Shown: positions 1 to 12,927, counted from the first letter of the stretch. The stretch is 64,000 bases of DNA from Diphasiastrum complanatum (GCA_029204225.1 CM055108.1:26341303-26405302), one strand, 5' to 3'. Program-made: numbers and translations. The notes: generated by a model not told the origin, from the sequence alone.

Positions 1-470
1 CCTAAAAAACCTAACAGGATACTTCCAGCACGTCATAAATCATCCGAACCTGTTAGAGTTCTCACTAGAGCACAATGCCAACAACGAGAACAACAACAAA
101 ATGATGTTAAATCAGCTGACCCACATGGAAGCCACTTGACAGCTTCCACATTACCCAAGGACTACCCAGACCCAAACGTAGAACAAAGGTAATACAATGA
201 ATTTCGAGATGAGTTTTTGCGAGAGGAAGAACATAGGGAAAGTCTGTTATTCGTTCAAATCGCATGGCTGATCAACGAGTTACAAACCCTGCTGGTCATT
301 TATCAAATATTAAGGTTCGAATAGCAGGTGTCGAATTTGTCATCGATTGTGTCATCTTAGACTTACCAGACGATGCCAATACTTATAAACTCCTTCTTGG
401 TACACCCTGGCTCCAGATGGCAGGTGTTGCCTGTTGGGGGTATTTCCAAAAAAATTGTAAATAAATAAAA
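1..470 (+). mobile_element. Ty3/Gypsy fossil fragment (gag end and protease)
   Basis: The plus strand encodes a stretch of retroelement polyprotein that enters from the left window edge. The part from about 264 reads as the second half of a retropepsin-like aspartic protease domain, including a typical LLGTPWL block. The preceding 260 bases read as a hydrophilic gag-like linker rich in Gln and Glu. No LTR is visible. It is a broken fragment of an old element; the Ty3/Gypsy assignment comes from the protease block and is moderately secure. Confidence 0.6.
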
Positions 471-3400
471 TTAACTAATAAAATGTGTTGTGAGGGCATG
501 GCATCTTGCGCGCATAAGCCCATGGCCCAATGAGCATGCAAGCTTGAATTGTAAATAAAATAAAATAGACTTGGGCCTTTGAATTAAAATAAAACTAGAG
601 GCCCAAAGTCATTATTAAACTTAGAGATTACTTTTTAGAGTTGGGTCCAAATTGGGACTCACATGAATCTTGTGAATTTCAATGTACTTTTTGTGGACCC
701 TTGGATCAAGTTGGGTCCAAGATGAATGGATAGGATCAATGTAAATATTAGCAATGTATATGATTATTTGTATGGTCGTATAGTCTGTAAAAATACTTGA
801 GATTGTCGAACAGTCTGTAATATACATGAATTGCCAATAGATGTCTACTCAACAAAAAATCGAATCGACATAAACAAAGTATCAAATCGACAATTGTCAA
901 AGGATCTTTCGCAACCTACATGACATGGTTTTCATTTTTTTCTAAGTCTATGCACATGCACTAATCCAGTGTAAATATTACATCATTGAATGAGCAACTA
1001 GATTATGAGATAATCATGAAACAACCAAAGTAAAATCACATTAATACATTAAGTGTAATAATGAGAAATCAATCCATAAGTTGCATAAGATTTTATGGAA
1101 TGAATATCAAGATGTCTGCACCAGGACTATCATGAGACTTGTATAGGATTTGGGCCCTAATGAAATCCATAGTGTATTGTAGGGGTTTTTTGAAATTACA
1201 ACTTCTCTTATTTGGAGAGTTGTAATATTCCATTCAAATTGGCAGTTGGCTTCAATGCGAAAAGCTCTTTTAACTTTTTGCAATGCTGAGATTGGAAAAT
1301 GTTGTGTGGTATGTTTTTAACTTTTTAATAATTTAACTTAATTTGTATTAATTTTCATATATTCTATGCTTAGCATAGATTGTCTAAAATTATTTTTACT
1401 TTTCTTTTTGTAGGTACAAGCTCAATGTTCGCAATTCTGGTAGTGCACGATTGTGTAATGAGATTGAATACATAATTATTGGTTATTATTAACTGGATGA
1501 CAAATGCTCTATATAGCACTACAACACCGCCGGGTTGATTAACTTTGGAAACTTGTTCCAATTTCCAGCCCGAGGCTCCTCCAAAAAAGCCCAAAGATGT
1601 CAATGATCTTGATGATTTTTGGAAATAGTGTACATGACTATTTTATGATTTTGAAAATTATATTTGAATTTCAAACGTTTGTGTCATGAAATCTTTAAAC
1701 TCATTTATATTTTTTAATATTATTTATTATTTGAAATTTTTTAAAATTTATTTTCATGCTACTCTTTAAAGTAAATCAATATTAATAAATGATTTTTATT
1801 TTTATGAATGTTGTTATGGAATGATAATACTGTTTTGTATTTGCTCTACAATCATATTCTCAAAAGATTAATAAATATTATTAAAATTAATTATATTCTA
1901 AATATTTTAAAATACTTAATTTTATTAATAGAATCTCAAGTTCTTAATTACGATGATACTAAGGATAAGATTTTTTTTTAAAAACTAAATATTTTTGAAA
2001 GTCATGTAGTTTTAGATGTTTATTTAAGTAATTTTTTTAAAAATTAGTAGTGTTTATATTTTATTGACCAAAATTACAAAAATATTTTTAAATCACTACA
2101 AATTATTATTTAGAAAAATTAAAAATTTATAGAATATTACTCTGAAGTCATATTGCAGTTATAAAAAATTATTCAAAACAAAGTTGTTTTACTATTCTAA
2201 AATATTTGCTACTAGATAATTTCTCAAATAAGTTTTTTTTGTTGATTTTAGTATTTTTCTATTTAGTGATTTTTTTAATTACTTAATTTAAAATGTGTGC
2301 AAAATTTGATATATTATTAAAATTTTATATCTAATTTTTTTAGTATAATTTTAGTTTCTAGCAAAAGATGACATTTTTTCAGCATGACATTATAAAATTT
2401 GCAAAACATTTTGGATATTGGCATTTTTAAAAAAAATTATAAAGAAGTCTCCACCATGCATGGAGATTTCACCACCATTGGTTTAGGAGAGGTCCATGAT
2501 CATAGTTATACTATTCCCATCAAAGGAAGCAATATTTTGTGCTCGATATTATGGATTCAACTTGAACACATCAATTTGATGATCTTTGGTTCAAGTTATA
2601 AGCCCACAATTAGCATAACAAATGCTTCCTCATGATATGTCTAGGGCCTAATAATTGAAACCAATCTGTTGCTAAAATCAGCACAAATTTAATGTTTCAA
2701 GATTCTAACATCCACTAGAAATGCCATGATGCTAACATATTTGGAATGGATTTTGTTTTGTAATGCATTTTTGTATGATTTATATTTAGTTATAAACTAT
2801 TTGGTAGGGTATTGCCAAGTGGCACCATTAACTAAAATTACATTATGTAATGGTATTGGATTTTTCACCAATAAGACTACACAACATTTTGCACATTATG
2901 GCCAAATGTCACATACTCTCGCACATAGTTAGTTACTAATTTAAAGATGATCTAAATCCATTCACATGCCTATAGTTGGCCAAATTGAGCCCCAAAATCA
3001 GGATCCTAAACTGTAGGCTAATTTAGAGGAATTTTGGTAACAATGCATGTGACACACCTATCCAACCACCAAGTGGATGTGATTCCTAGATTAGGGTCTT
3101 ATATAGTAGGGTTGGGTCAATACCTAGTGTTGGACAACCCTAATGCTTAGATCCAAGTCGATCCATTATTAGTTTGATGAGGATCATTTTGTACATACAC
3201 TTTGAGATAATGAGATAGATGGTGATTTTGGCAATTTTGCTCTTGCAAGTGGATTACATGCTTGATTAATGTGATGTTTTTATGGGTCTAAGTATTGTAC
3301 TTTCAACACGTGTGAGAGACTATGAGGATCAATAAATGCTGATTTACTTGTGGTGTACAAAGTCAATTGCCAAATTAGATGCAAAACAAGTAGATTTGAT

Positions 3401-3720
3401 GTCAAGATTTTTATCTACTTAGTGCAATCCTTGATGCTTGATTTTGATTAGAGATCCAACTGAGGTTTGTAACCCCTGAATTTAATTGGTTAATATGAGA
3501 GACCAAAAAAAATTCAACATATTTGATCAAGCTTCAAAGCTTATACTCAAATTTCATAGACAGATTAACAACCCTAGTTGGTCCTTTTATGGAGATTTTG
3601 CCAAAATGAAGCATATACTACCAAGAAGTGCCTATTGTACTTTGAGAATCATTGCATAGAAATGTAACTGTTGACCTACACACAACACCATATAATTATT
3701 TTCACCATCGAACTATTTTA
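471..3720. other. AT-rich intergenic DNA, nothing recognised
   Basis: I see no gene, RNA or element end here. The stretch 1620-2400 is very AT-rich. Only short open frames occur (for example 2399-2635 plus), without recognisable motifs. Dispersed old repeat remnants are likely but I cannot name them. Confidence 0.5.
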
Positions 3721-3857
3721 TAAGAGATCTAACAATTCACAATGATTCAACCTCAATGGGGAGAATGAGAGTAATCGTAAAGACAATGACTATAAGCGGG
3801 TTTGCTAGACAGTGAAAAGTGAGAGCAAGAGTGAGTGTGTATGTGAGTGAGTGAGTA

Positions 3858-3964
<107 letters not shown>

Positions 3965-4302
3965 CACTCTCTGTGAGAGAGAGGGAAAAAAAATGGGAAT
4001 AGGAATGTGTAAGGGAGAGAGTGAGAGTGTAGGTGTCAAAGAGAGAGAAAGTTGGTAAGTGGGAGAGAGAGTGTGAGATTGAATGGAACAAATTGTGTGA
4101 GATGGAGAGTGTATGTGTTTTGGTGTCTGCTTGTGCATTTGTGTGGGTGCATGTGTGAGAGATTGTCGAATTGAATTTGAGAGAAAATGTGTGCATGGAA
4201 GAGGGTTTGAGACAAAAGAGATATAGTGCATAGGAGAGACACAAGGCAAACTTGTAAAGTTTTATGATAACATGTTAGAAAATTGACTTGCTCATAGGGG
4301 GC

Positions 4303-4366
<64 letters not shown>
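4303..4366. repeat. Second compound microsatellite (GT)n(GA)n
   Basis: About 10 GT units (4303-4322) followed by about 22 GA units (4323-4366), in the same order as the tract at 3862. The two tracts lie about 350 bases apart in the 3' flank of the receptor-kinase gene. Confidence 0.97.
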
Positions 4367-4369
<3 letters not shown>

Positions 4370-4439
4370 GGTGGGACCTAGAATGTGTGACTGAAAAATA
4401 AAGAATTTGTGTATATGAGAGAGAGATAATTTATACCAG

Positions 4440-4553
4440 AGTGTGTGAGAAAGGGTGAGAGACTGAGAGGGTATTGTGAAGAGCAAAATGGCGTACAATA
4501 GAGTGTGTGAGAAAGGGTGAGAGAGTATTGTGAAGAGCAAAATGGCGTACAAG
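4440..4553. repeat. Direct tandem duplication of about 50-60 bp
   Basis: A unit beginning GTGTGTGAGAAAGGGTGAGAG and ending near GCAAAATGGCGTACAA occurs twice in a row (about 4440-4498 and 4501-4552). The copies differ by a short internal length change. It looks like a local slippage or unequal-exchange duplication next to the GA microsatellite. Confidence 0.85.
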
Positions 4554-4902
4554 AGAAAGGTACACACTAAGTGCCCACAAGTGAAGAATGCTAAGATTTT
4601 GAATGAGCTCCTTCCACACCAGTTCACACTCCCATTTGGTGTGTGAAGAGATTATATCTATTCCGAAGGTGCATTGTCGACCTCTCCTAACTTACTCATA
4701 AGTGAAGAACGGATGGATTCATAAGTGAAAAACGGACGGATTTCTGGACCATCGTAGGACATGGATTGCAACCCAAAAAGGGGGTGGGCAATGGCCGGCA
4801 CTCCAAATGCAGCTCCTTGGTTTTTTCTGGAGGTAATAGCTTAGAGAATGGTAAACCCCGTTTAATAGAATAGGAGCATCAAGCATGGATGTGATCATAA
4901 TC

Positions 4903-4908
4903 TTTATT
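4903..4908 (-). promoter_or_regulatory. Possible poly(A) signal AATAAA of the receptor-kinase gene
   Basis: The plus-strand hexamer TTTATT reads AATAAA on the gene's strand, about 130 bases after the stop codon at 5037-5039. The position suits a plant near-upstream element. It is inferred from position and motif only. Confidence 0.35.
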
Positions 4909-5036
4909 GAAGATCTTCAATGGCATTGTTTGAGCTTGTTTGAGTTAAATTTTGAATAGCACCAGCCTTAGATGAGCACACGCATTTGTGTATTCAGCTA
5001 AAATTCTTATCAGGTCCTGTATTGCATATTGCTGTT

Positions 5037-8000
5037 CTAAATGTCCTCAAGTGCTCCTAAGACATCTCGCATACTGGGTCGTTTCATGGAATCCTTACTT
5101 GTGCACCATGTGGCAAGCTTTAGAAGCTTCAGAAGTTCTTCTGGATCTCCGGATTGTGTAACAACAATGTCGTATGCGTCTATTTCTCTTCCATCGTGTC
5201 TCAATGACATCGTCCATTGCACAGTGTTCCTACAATTTTTATCATTGTAAGGAACATCCACAGGTCTTCTGCCAGTAAGTAGCTCCAACAGAACTACTCC
5301 AAAGCTGTAAACATCTCCTTTAATAGTAGCTCTCCAGGTCTGCCCATACTCTGGCGGAAGATATCCCACATTTGCAACCACAATAGAGCTGACGGGGGCT
5401 TCCTTCCCATTCAGCACTTCTGCAAGGCCGAAGTCTGCTAAGTGAGGCTCAAAACTTTCATCGAAAAGGACATTGCTAGATTTCATATTTCCATGGATGA
5501 TTGGAGGCGAACAATTATGGTGAAGGAATTTTAGTCCTCTCGCCATTCCTATAGCAATTTTGAGCCTTCGGGGCCAGTCCAAGATTTCTTCATGTTCTGG
5601 CTTCTCGTGTAGCCAATCATCTAGGCTTCCGTTTACCATGTACTTGTACACAAGCAGCTTCTCACTTTCAATAACTGCGCATGCTAGAATAGGAACGAGA
5701 TTTTCTTGATTTGCATGGCCTATAGTCTCAATCTCGGCCAAAAAGCTTTCCTTCGAGAGCAGTCCCTGCGACTGGATAAGCTTTTTTATAACAGCCAGCG
5801 ATCCATCCATCATCACGGCTTTGTACACAACTGCAAAACCTCTATTACTAATAATATTACCCTCGTCAAAGTTTCTGGTTGCCATCAACAAGTCTGTATA
5901 CCTGAGCTGCTTAGGTAACTCGGTGGAGAATAAGACCACATTCACCCTGGTAACACCAAGGCAAGAACTTTCTTTCAAGTCAACTATGAGACTGGAAGCT
6001 GCCTTACTGAATCCACGATTGCCTACATAACAGAATCCTATAACAATAAGAATCAAAACACCTGCGATTGTTAAAGTTGCAAGCCGCGCTGTTCGAGATG
6101 TAGAACTATGTACATGACTTTGACCTGGCGTTTGGGTTGTAAGAGGTGACTTGCAAAGGGGGATCTTGGTATCAGTGGAGTTATTTACGCTCGAGTAGCA
6201 TAACAAATCGTCCCCTAGGTATGATGATTCAAGAAATGTGAGAAACTGCCCACCAGTTGGAATTTGTCCAGATAATAGTGGATTGTAAGAGACATTGAAT
6301 ACAGTAAGTGCTGAACTATGCTCTAGTGAGATGGGTATGGATCCATTGAGGTTGTTAAAGGAAAGATCCAGGACTTCTACACATTTCATTTGTGATAAGT
6401 CATAAGGAATAGCTCCTGTAAGAATATTGTTATGCAGCCGTATGAACGACAGTCCAGGCCTGTTGAATATGTCAGGTATGCCACCTGACAAGTTGTTGTA
6501 AGACAGGAATATTGCGTTAAAGTTGTATGTTTCTCTCAAGCTTATCGGAAGACTGCCACTTAACATGTTCATAGAGAGCTGCATGTGGCCATTCATTTCA
6601 ACAGCGCTTGCCTGATACTTGCACATAGGGTAAATGACATGACCTTTTATAACTCTATTCCACCAGTAGCTGCAAAATTCGATGCTCGCCAAGGCTGGAT
6701 ATAGATGAAAAGGATATTCAGAGGCTGGTAACCACCGCAGGAAAATATTGCACTGACCCAGCTGTCTTGGAAGATCGATAAGGTTCTTGTTGTTAGATGC
6801 CAATGTCACTGCCGACATGTTGCCAATGGAGCCTACATTTTCGGGTATTGGACCCGAGAGTGAATTGTTAAACAGATTCAGCCATATGAGACTAACGCAG
6901 TTTCCTATTTCTTGTGGAATTTGGCCGGTAAGGCTATTGTTTGCCAGGCGAAGCCATAATAGGTTACGGAGGTTCCCGATGGTGTTTGGTATGCTTCCAG
7001 TGAGCTTGTTATCTCCAAGGTCGAGGACTTGCAAGTTGGCAAGGTAGCCCAGCTCATGAGGAATATAGCCTGTATAGAAATTGTTTGGAAGAAACAGGAA
7101 CTGCATACTGGTGAAACTCGAAATATAATTGGGTATTGCTCCTCCGAGTGGATTGTCACTAACATCCAGATATATTAAATTTGAAAGCATTGCAATTTCT
7201 TTTGGTAAACTTCCAGAAAAGTTGTTATTCTCTAGCATTAAATACTGTATAGATTTCAGCTGACTGAGAGCCGGGGGTATGCTTCCTCCGAAATTGTTGG
7301 CTCTCAACTCGAGAATGTCGAGGTTGACCAAACTAGTTATTTGGGGAGGAATTTCACCTACAAATTGATTTCCTCCTAGAAATAACCACGTGAGGTTAGT
7401 GAGCTGATTTAGTTCTACTGGAATGGATGTCAGATAATTTTGACTAAGCATTACAACTGATAATGCACTGCAATTTCCAATTGCAGACGGAATCTTTCCA
7501 GTCAAATAATTCAGTGAGAGATCAATGTATGACAGGGAAAAACAGTTAGAAAAGAGTCCATCTGGAATTGGTCCTGTCAAATTATTTCTTCCCAGGTTTA
7601 AGAATTGAAGGCCAGGAATCTGGCCTAGTTCCATAGGTATGTAACCCTGCAAATTGGTAAGCTCCAGATCCAGAGTAGTCAGAGATTTGCAAATATGAAT
7701 TCCAGGATGGAGTTGCCCACCAAGATCTGGGTTATTAGAGATGTTGAGAATCTTCAAATTACCACACATAACAGGAAGTGTTTCAGGGATTCCACCTGTC
7801 AGCTGATTGTCAGCCATGCTGAGATACTGCAGATTAGTCACATGAAAAAAACTATCTGGGATTTTACCGTTGAAAGAGTTGCTGGAAAGGTCCAAATAAG
7901 TCAGAAAAGAAAGGCTTCCAAGTTCAGATGGAATGGTGCCATTGAATTTGTTCTGATTTAAGGATAATAAAACTAGAGCTGTAAGCTTGAATAGCTGAGC

Positions 8001-8230
8001 AGGAATTTCACCCTGCAATGTGCGATTGGATAAATCCAGGCTTGTTACCCTAGTTACTCCTGAAAAAGAAGTACACTTAACTCCCTCCCATGTACATGGG
8101 TCAGTGGCATTTTCTTTCCAGGTGGGAAGCAGCGTGCTGGAGACACTTGGGTTGCCGAGCGTAAGCACTTCTTTGAGAGAGATCAAAGCTTTCGCATCCT
8201 GAACTTGAAGTGATCCTTCAATCTGTAATC
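5037..8230 (-). CDS. LRR receptor-like kinase (LRR-X, NILR1/At1g74360-like), main exon; probable pseudokinase
   Basis: This exon encodes residues 66-1129 of a 1129-aa single-pass receptor kinase at the plasma membrane. In order it has an N-terminal cap with a DPCTWEGVKC Cys pair, about 22 leucine-rich repeats, and an island of about 55 residues (roughly 560-615) before the last repeats. Then come a Cys pair, a transmembrane helix (about 782-802) and a kinase domain (about 845-1129). The island, the NPLLSGQIP block and PPEYGQTW in the kinase resemble Arabidopsis At1g74360 (NILR1, 1106 aa, a pattern-recognition receptor), recalled from memory. Ligand and role here are inference. Kept residues are the VIKK Lys (about 881), the helix-C Glu (about 898) and DFG (998-1000). 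Lost are the HRD Asp (HGN at 978-980) and two of three loop glycines (SNRGFA, 860-865). This predicts little or no catalysis. The open frame continues upstream only to a GTG, not an ATG, so another exon is needed. The frame is otherwise unbroken. Confidence 0.93.
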
Positions 8231-8410
8231 CTGGACACACAAAATTCACCCAGCCATAAATATTTTATTCGAGTACATCTTCAACTTTTAACTTATCAAG
8301 GATCAAAAATACAAAAATATGTTTGCTTCTTCCGATTGTGCATTTTAGGTCATTTCATTTAGACTCAACAACAATTTTGTGCTATTTCTTCCCATCTCTT
8401 GCACAATACT

Positions 8411-8468
8411 TGCAGTTCCCGACGTGCTCCAGAACACGTTGCAGTTCCCGACGTGCTTCAGAACGTGT
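8411..8468. repeat. Tandem duplication, 29-bp unit
   Basis: Two adjacent copies of a unit starting TGCAGTTCCCGACGTGCT differ at only a few positions. They lie just inside the receptor-kinase intron near its 3' end. Confidence 0.85.
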
Positions 8469-8670
8469 TCTGGATTATGCAATTCCGGAAAGGTATCCTG
8501 AAAGTAATGGATGCCTTGTGAATTTTAAAAAGCAGCAAATATATGTGCTGTATGTGCTTTTCTCAAACGCAGGTTTTGCACTTTTATGCTGTCTTCGCCT
8601 TACAGGTTTTGCACTTGCACTTTTATGCTGCCTTCGCCGTACCACTGTCACGTTTTATAATGGTCGGTCA

Positions 8671-8778
8671 AAGTCAAACTGCCTATTATGCTTTGTAATG
8701 TACATGCAAAAACGTTTAAGGTTTAAGTCAAACTGCCTATTATGCTTTGTAATGTACATGCAAAAACGTTTAAGGTTC
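8671..8778. repeat. Tandem duplication, 54-bp unit
   Basis: Two adjacent, almost identical units start AAGTCAAACTGCCTATTATG. The same sequence precedes the hairpin element at 8781, and a variant precedes the one at 14520. It is therefore probably the flank of that repeat family. The long plus-strand open frame 8323-8955 reflects this duplication and is not a gene. Confidence 0.88.
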
Positions 8779-8780
8779 CC

Positions 8781-8927
8781 ATTACGCAATGAAAGGTGCT
8801 CGGGCACAGGCCAATCTACCCGGTTCGGCTTTTCAAAAAGTTTTAGGCTCGGCCCCTCCGGGCCTAGCTCAAAATTTTTTGGAAATCCTTACTGGCAGAA
8901 TGGCTTGTGCCTGGCTCCTTTCATAGT
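8781..8927. repeat. GC-rich hairpin element, copy 1
   Basis: The element starts ATTACGCAATGAAAGGTGC and ends GGCTCCTTTCATAGT. The two ends are imperfect inverted repeats. A second inverted pair (CGGCTTTT...; TCGGCCCCTCCGGGCC) lies inside. It shares ends and interior with the copies at 13903 and 14520, so it belongs to a repeat family. It has no coding capacity. Confidence 0.7.
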
Positions 8928-9349
8928 ATGTAGATTTTTATTTTTTGACAATTAACTTTTTTGGGTGTCAATGTCGGTATTCAAATCAAAAGCCTTTTCA
9001 ACAAAATTTCACTTTTGGAGCTTGCCAAGAGTTTGAAAAATAGTGTGGTTCAGTTTTGGGCCATGAAGTGATTCTCTATCAAGCATTTCTATCTCTATAT
9101 TGTTTGAAATGAAATCATATGGAGCTATATTGAATTGTAACAAACTGAGAACAATTATGACGCACAAGCACCCATCTAAGAGCTTGCTACAAAATCATGA
9201 ATCAACACAATGTGCTCAACAAACTATGAGTACATTATACAATGCCAACCTAAAAGCATGATACACTTGGTTAAGTTTCATGAATGGAAAAATACAGAAA
9301 CACAGTAAACCATTAAATCCAAATTCATGCAAGCCTCCCCCCCAACACC

Positions 9350-9369
9350 AACACACACACACACACACA

Positions 9370-9416
<47 letters not shown>
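9350..9416. repeat. Compound microsatellite (CA)n(CT)n
   Basis: About 11 CA units (9350-9371) run into about 22 CT units (9372-9416). It lies in the receptor-kinase intron. Overlapping open frames rich in Arg/Glu or Ser/Leu are artefacts of the repeat. Confidence 0.97.
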
Positions 9417-9419
<3 letters not shown>

Positions 9420-9483
9420 ATCAGATTCACTACATGATGGTTTAACATTCATTATAGAGATATCAAACTCCATGAGACCTTAA

Positions 9484-10178
9484 TATCTGAGGACAAAAAA
9501 GTGAACCATTTATAAAACAACGTTTCTTGAAAAAAGTAGACAAAATTAGCAAATGTCAAAATCTTTGAAGTGGAGTCCACTACTGCATTTGTCAGCATCA
9601 ACATGTATGCAGCACAATATAAGTGACATTGTGGCTTAGATCATCTTGGGTGGGATTGACATTCCGCATAATTGTGTGAATAGTGATAGCCCAAATATTT
9701 CTTACAAGATTTTCAATCATTGTATTACTCCTTATGCATTTGATCCCATAAGGCATATTTTTTAGATGGATAGAGTAGCATCATTGAGCTTATGGCCTTT
9801 TGAAATAAAATATATCTATGAATTGCATTATTGTGGTGCATATTCCAAGTAAGAATCATACACAATTCAAAGAGTGAAAGAGAGTGCATATAATGGTCCT
9901 TAAAAAAACATAATTTATTAAAAATTCATCAACTGGATTGTGCTCTAAGTACTCTCATTGTTATGGCGCTTCTAATGTGGGCAATGACATGATCCTTCAT
10001 GGCCAAATTGACGATGCTCACCTCTTTGAGGTTGCTCTACCAGTGAATGTGTACTTTTCGCACGTATGAAGACATCTCGAGCAATGTGATTGATCTCCTA
10101 AGGTGTGTGTGATTGCACATAGATCATTCAAAAGATACAAGCAAACTAGCTTGAAAAATCTAAAGCAAGAGCACTTAA
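9484..10178. other. Intronic DNA, nothing recognised
   Basis: No motif, gene or element boundary is evident between the microsatellite and the Copia LTR remnant that begins at 10179. Confidence 0.4.
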
Positions 10179-11365
10179 TGTGAGAGATTTCAACAAGTTT
10201 AGTCATATTTTGGTAAATTGTTAATATGAGGCCAAAACTGGTTTTAGACTTAAAGATAAACTTTTTGAAGTTATATTAGTTTAAAATACATTCAATAAAC
10301 ACTTTTTGAATGTGTGGGAAAGTTGGTAGTCGAGTTTGAGAGAGATTCAAATTTGAATGTTGGGTGCTTTGAATCTAGATGCAAAAATAGTAGGGTTAGC
10401 ATTTTGGACCTGCTATAAAAGGAGAAAACTCGTGGAGAGACACATCTCTTCTCTTCTCTCTCTCATTTCATCATTATACATGGTTTTTTTGGGTTCTACT
10501 ACTGATTGGTGCACTCTCTTGATGATATCTTGCAATCTTGTGTGGAGAATGCTCATATTTTGCTATTTTTTGTTCCACACGTGTGAAATACAGTAGGGTA
10601 CCAACAACTATAATTTATGTTTTGGTTCATGTTTGATCAGTATCTCTTAGAGTTTGCATATCATTTTGTATGTAGATGCCGCTTTTTCTACATTGGCAGG
10701 ATTGTTGGTTTGCTCTTTATTGTAACCAAAGATCAGGGACATGGATTGGATCTTGAATGATCTCAAATCCTTTGCTAGAGCATGCTAGATTGATTTCTAC
10801 TAAAAAATCAGCATTTTTGCATATGTAGATTGGATCTTTTGTAGGTCAAAACTCAATAGAGGTTTATATACTTGATCAATTCCGATTTCACACTTGGTTT
10901 ACTGGAATTAGCCGATTTTTGGTGCAATAGGAAGGTCTCATTGGAGGCTACAAGATGATATATCAAGTTTTTAGAAATTGCATGTAGAATATGAGAGATT
11001 CAATTTTTTGTGATTTTGTCAAAACCCTAATTTTGATTGGATCTCTAGTTTGTGAGGTTAATGAACTTCATTTGAGTGTGTTTCAATATTAGGAAGTGGC
11101 AAGAATAATCAGATTGAGGATAGATCATAGGTTGATCAAGATCTCAATATTCTATGTGTTGATTTTCTAGTTAGAAGTGCTAGAAGAAATTTGAGAGGTT
11201 CCATATCTTTGTGATTTCTTCTTGAGTTTATTTGTTGACATTCAAGAGAGTGCTTTGTGCATTGGAATAGGTTGAAAAGAGAAGATCAGGTCATGACAAC
11301 ATGGCTGCAAGTGGTGGATTCATGTTGGAAGGCAATGATAGGCTTACCTCAAGTAACTATTCATT
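10179..11365 (+). mobile_element. Ty1/Copia fossil: LTR, leader and gag start, in the receptor-kinase intron
   Basis: The sequence starts TGTGAGAGATTTCAAC and follows the 5' LTR, untranslated leader and first gag codons of the same Copia family as the element at 19549-25198, in the opposite orientation. Shared blocks include the CACGTGTGAAATACAGTA segment, the 'CTATAAAAGGA' promoter region and the gag start near 11300 (ending DRLTSSNYS). It is a broken 5' piece: the LTR/primer-site junction and everything after the gag start are missing. It is clearly older than the 19549 copy. Only the 5' end is seen, so no target duplication can be checked. Confidence 0.75.
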
Positions 11366-11842
11366 GATAGTGAAGAAGAAGCATTTTCATATGAGTCATT
11401 ATCTAAAACATTGAGTAGAAGTTCTTGTTTGAAAAAAGAGAGTACTTCAATCATCCTTATGTTGAAGGTACTAATCATTTTTTTCATGGCTGCTAATGTA
11501 TTTGAGGTTTCTACTTCTTATGATGCAATCATTAAGAGGGAGTCTTATGAACGAAAGAGCAATGGAAGATTGGTTCTTGGGAAGAGCCAAGGCATGGATC
11601 TCACATCTCTTCATCAACTCAAAGGATCCTATAATTATGAATTGATCACTCATGATCAAGATGGCAAAAGGTTGGTTGGAGAAGACTACATGGAGCGAAT
11701 TGAGAGACACTTTTATCAAGGCAAGGGAGATCTCATTGGTGAGCTTATTGAGGTTTGTTATGGACTCAAGAAGGCTGGATTTATTAGGTTTAATACTCAT
11801 CTTCACCTACTACTTCATGTTGGATGGAATGTTGCCTCTTGA
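11366..11842 (+). other. Unrecognised open frame of about 159 codons
   Basis: An open frame runs from the end of the Copia gag remnant to a stop at 11842. It has a hydrophobic stretch (LMLKVLIIFFMAANVF, about residues 30-45) and then polar sequence with no motif I know. There is no ATG at the upstream end. It lies antisense inside the receptor-kinase intron. It could be sequence carried with the Copia fragment, or chance. Confidence 0.2.
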
Positions 11843-11865
11843 CTATTCAAACTTATCATAAATGA

Positions 11866-12809
11866 ATTAAAGTGATTATGCCTACCCTCCACACATGGGA
11901 ACGTCATGCTCCACACATGTAAAATTAATATGTACATGAAATTGCAAAATGATCAAGCTAGATTTTGTCAAATCTTCACAAGTAGCTTTCTGATGTAATT
12001 GACAACATGTGATATAGTGCGGTGTTTTATATTGCAAACAACATGCTTCCATAGGGAAAAATAAAATTTCTACGAAATTTTAAAAATTCCACCAAATCCA
12101 GTTGTGCAAATTGCCTTGACTTGAAATAGTGCTCTAAGTAAGGTAATACTATACTTAATGACTTCTTAGAACCAAATTGATTTTTATTCCATATCTAATG
12201 TGAGATGAGGTCAAATATACGATGCATCATGACTCACTCTTTGAAGTCTAGCATGAAATAATTTTCAAATGCATAGCGCCAAAGAGTTTGTGCACTACTC
12301 GATGTAGTGATTGGCTCAACCCTACATGGGATTAGGCATGAGGGGGAGCTACATTCAATAGCAAGCAACCCCTTGATGCTATGGTACGACAGGGGACCAA
12401 AATTTCTCTATTTTTCCATTTATGATTATACTATATTGGCTTATGCAGCCCAATATTCATAATTTATAGTACATTTTGTTGCATACAATGCCAAGTGCTC
12501 ATATTTTCTTTGTATTCTAGAGGCACATCCAGAAGCACAATGTTCATGTATGTTTAGAACCAAAAATTTTCGTGAGCATTCTTGTCATTCTTTTCAAGTG
12601 AACACATATGAAAGTCATGATGGAATGTGCATGTGGACAGTCGGCTGCCAAAAAACACATGCACAATACTCCATGCATAATGTTCATGCATTATTTGACA
12701 CCTCGTCATTTGGCTATCCACATAAAACATGCAAAAAAAGTAAAGTTCGAAAAAGAAAAATCACTCCAAAAGAGAATATCTCCAAAAAAAAAAAAACCTC
12801 AAACTTGTC
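11866..12809. other. Intronic DNA, nothing recognised
   Basis: I see no coding, RNA or element signal in this part of the intron. An A-rich run sits near 12785-12797. Confidence 0.4.
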
Positions 12810-12927
12810 ATTATAAGGGGGGAAGGGTCTGCCCTGCCCTCAAGCCTTCTGCCCTACTCGGTGAGGCCCTTGGGCATCCAGCTCCCAAGCTGGAAGGCCC
12901 GACGACAAGGCCTTCCCCCCACATAAC
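12810..12927. repeat. GC-rich inverted-repeat element, distinct subfamily
   Basis: The ends are inverted: TTATAAGGGGGGAAGG at the left, and CCTTCCCCCCACATAA at the right. The interior is GC-rich with further short inverted blocks. It resembles the other hairpin elements in this intron in size and design, but not in most of its sequence. Confidence 0.5.

Noticed and set aside
6787-7047. Plus-strand and alternative minus-strand frames across the LRR exon
   Set aside because: They are shadows of the repeated leucine-rich coding sequence in other frames.
8323-8955. 210-codon plus-strand open frame
   Set aside because: It lies antisense in the receptor intron, covers a 54-bp tandem duplication and a hairpin element, and has no recognisable domain.
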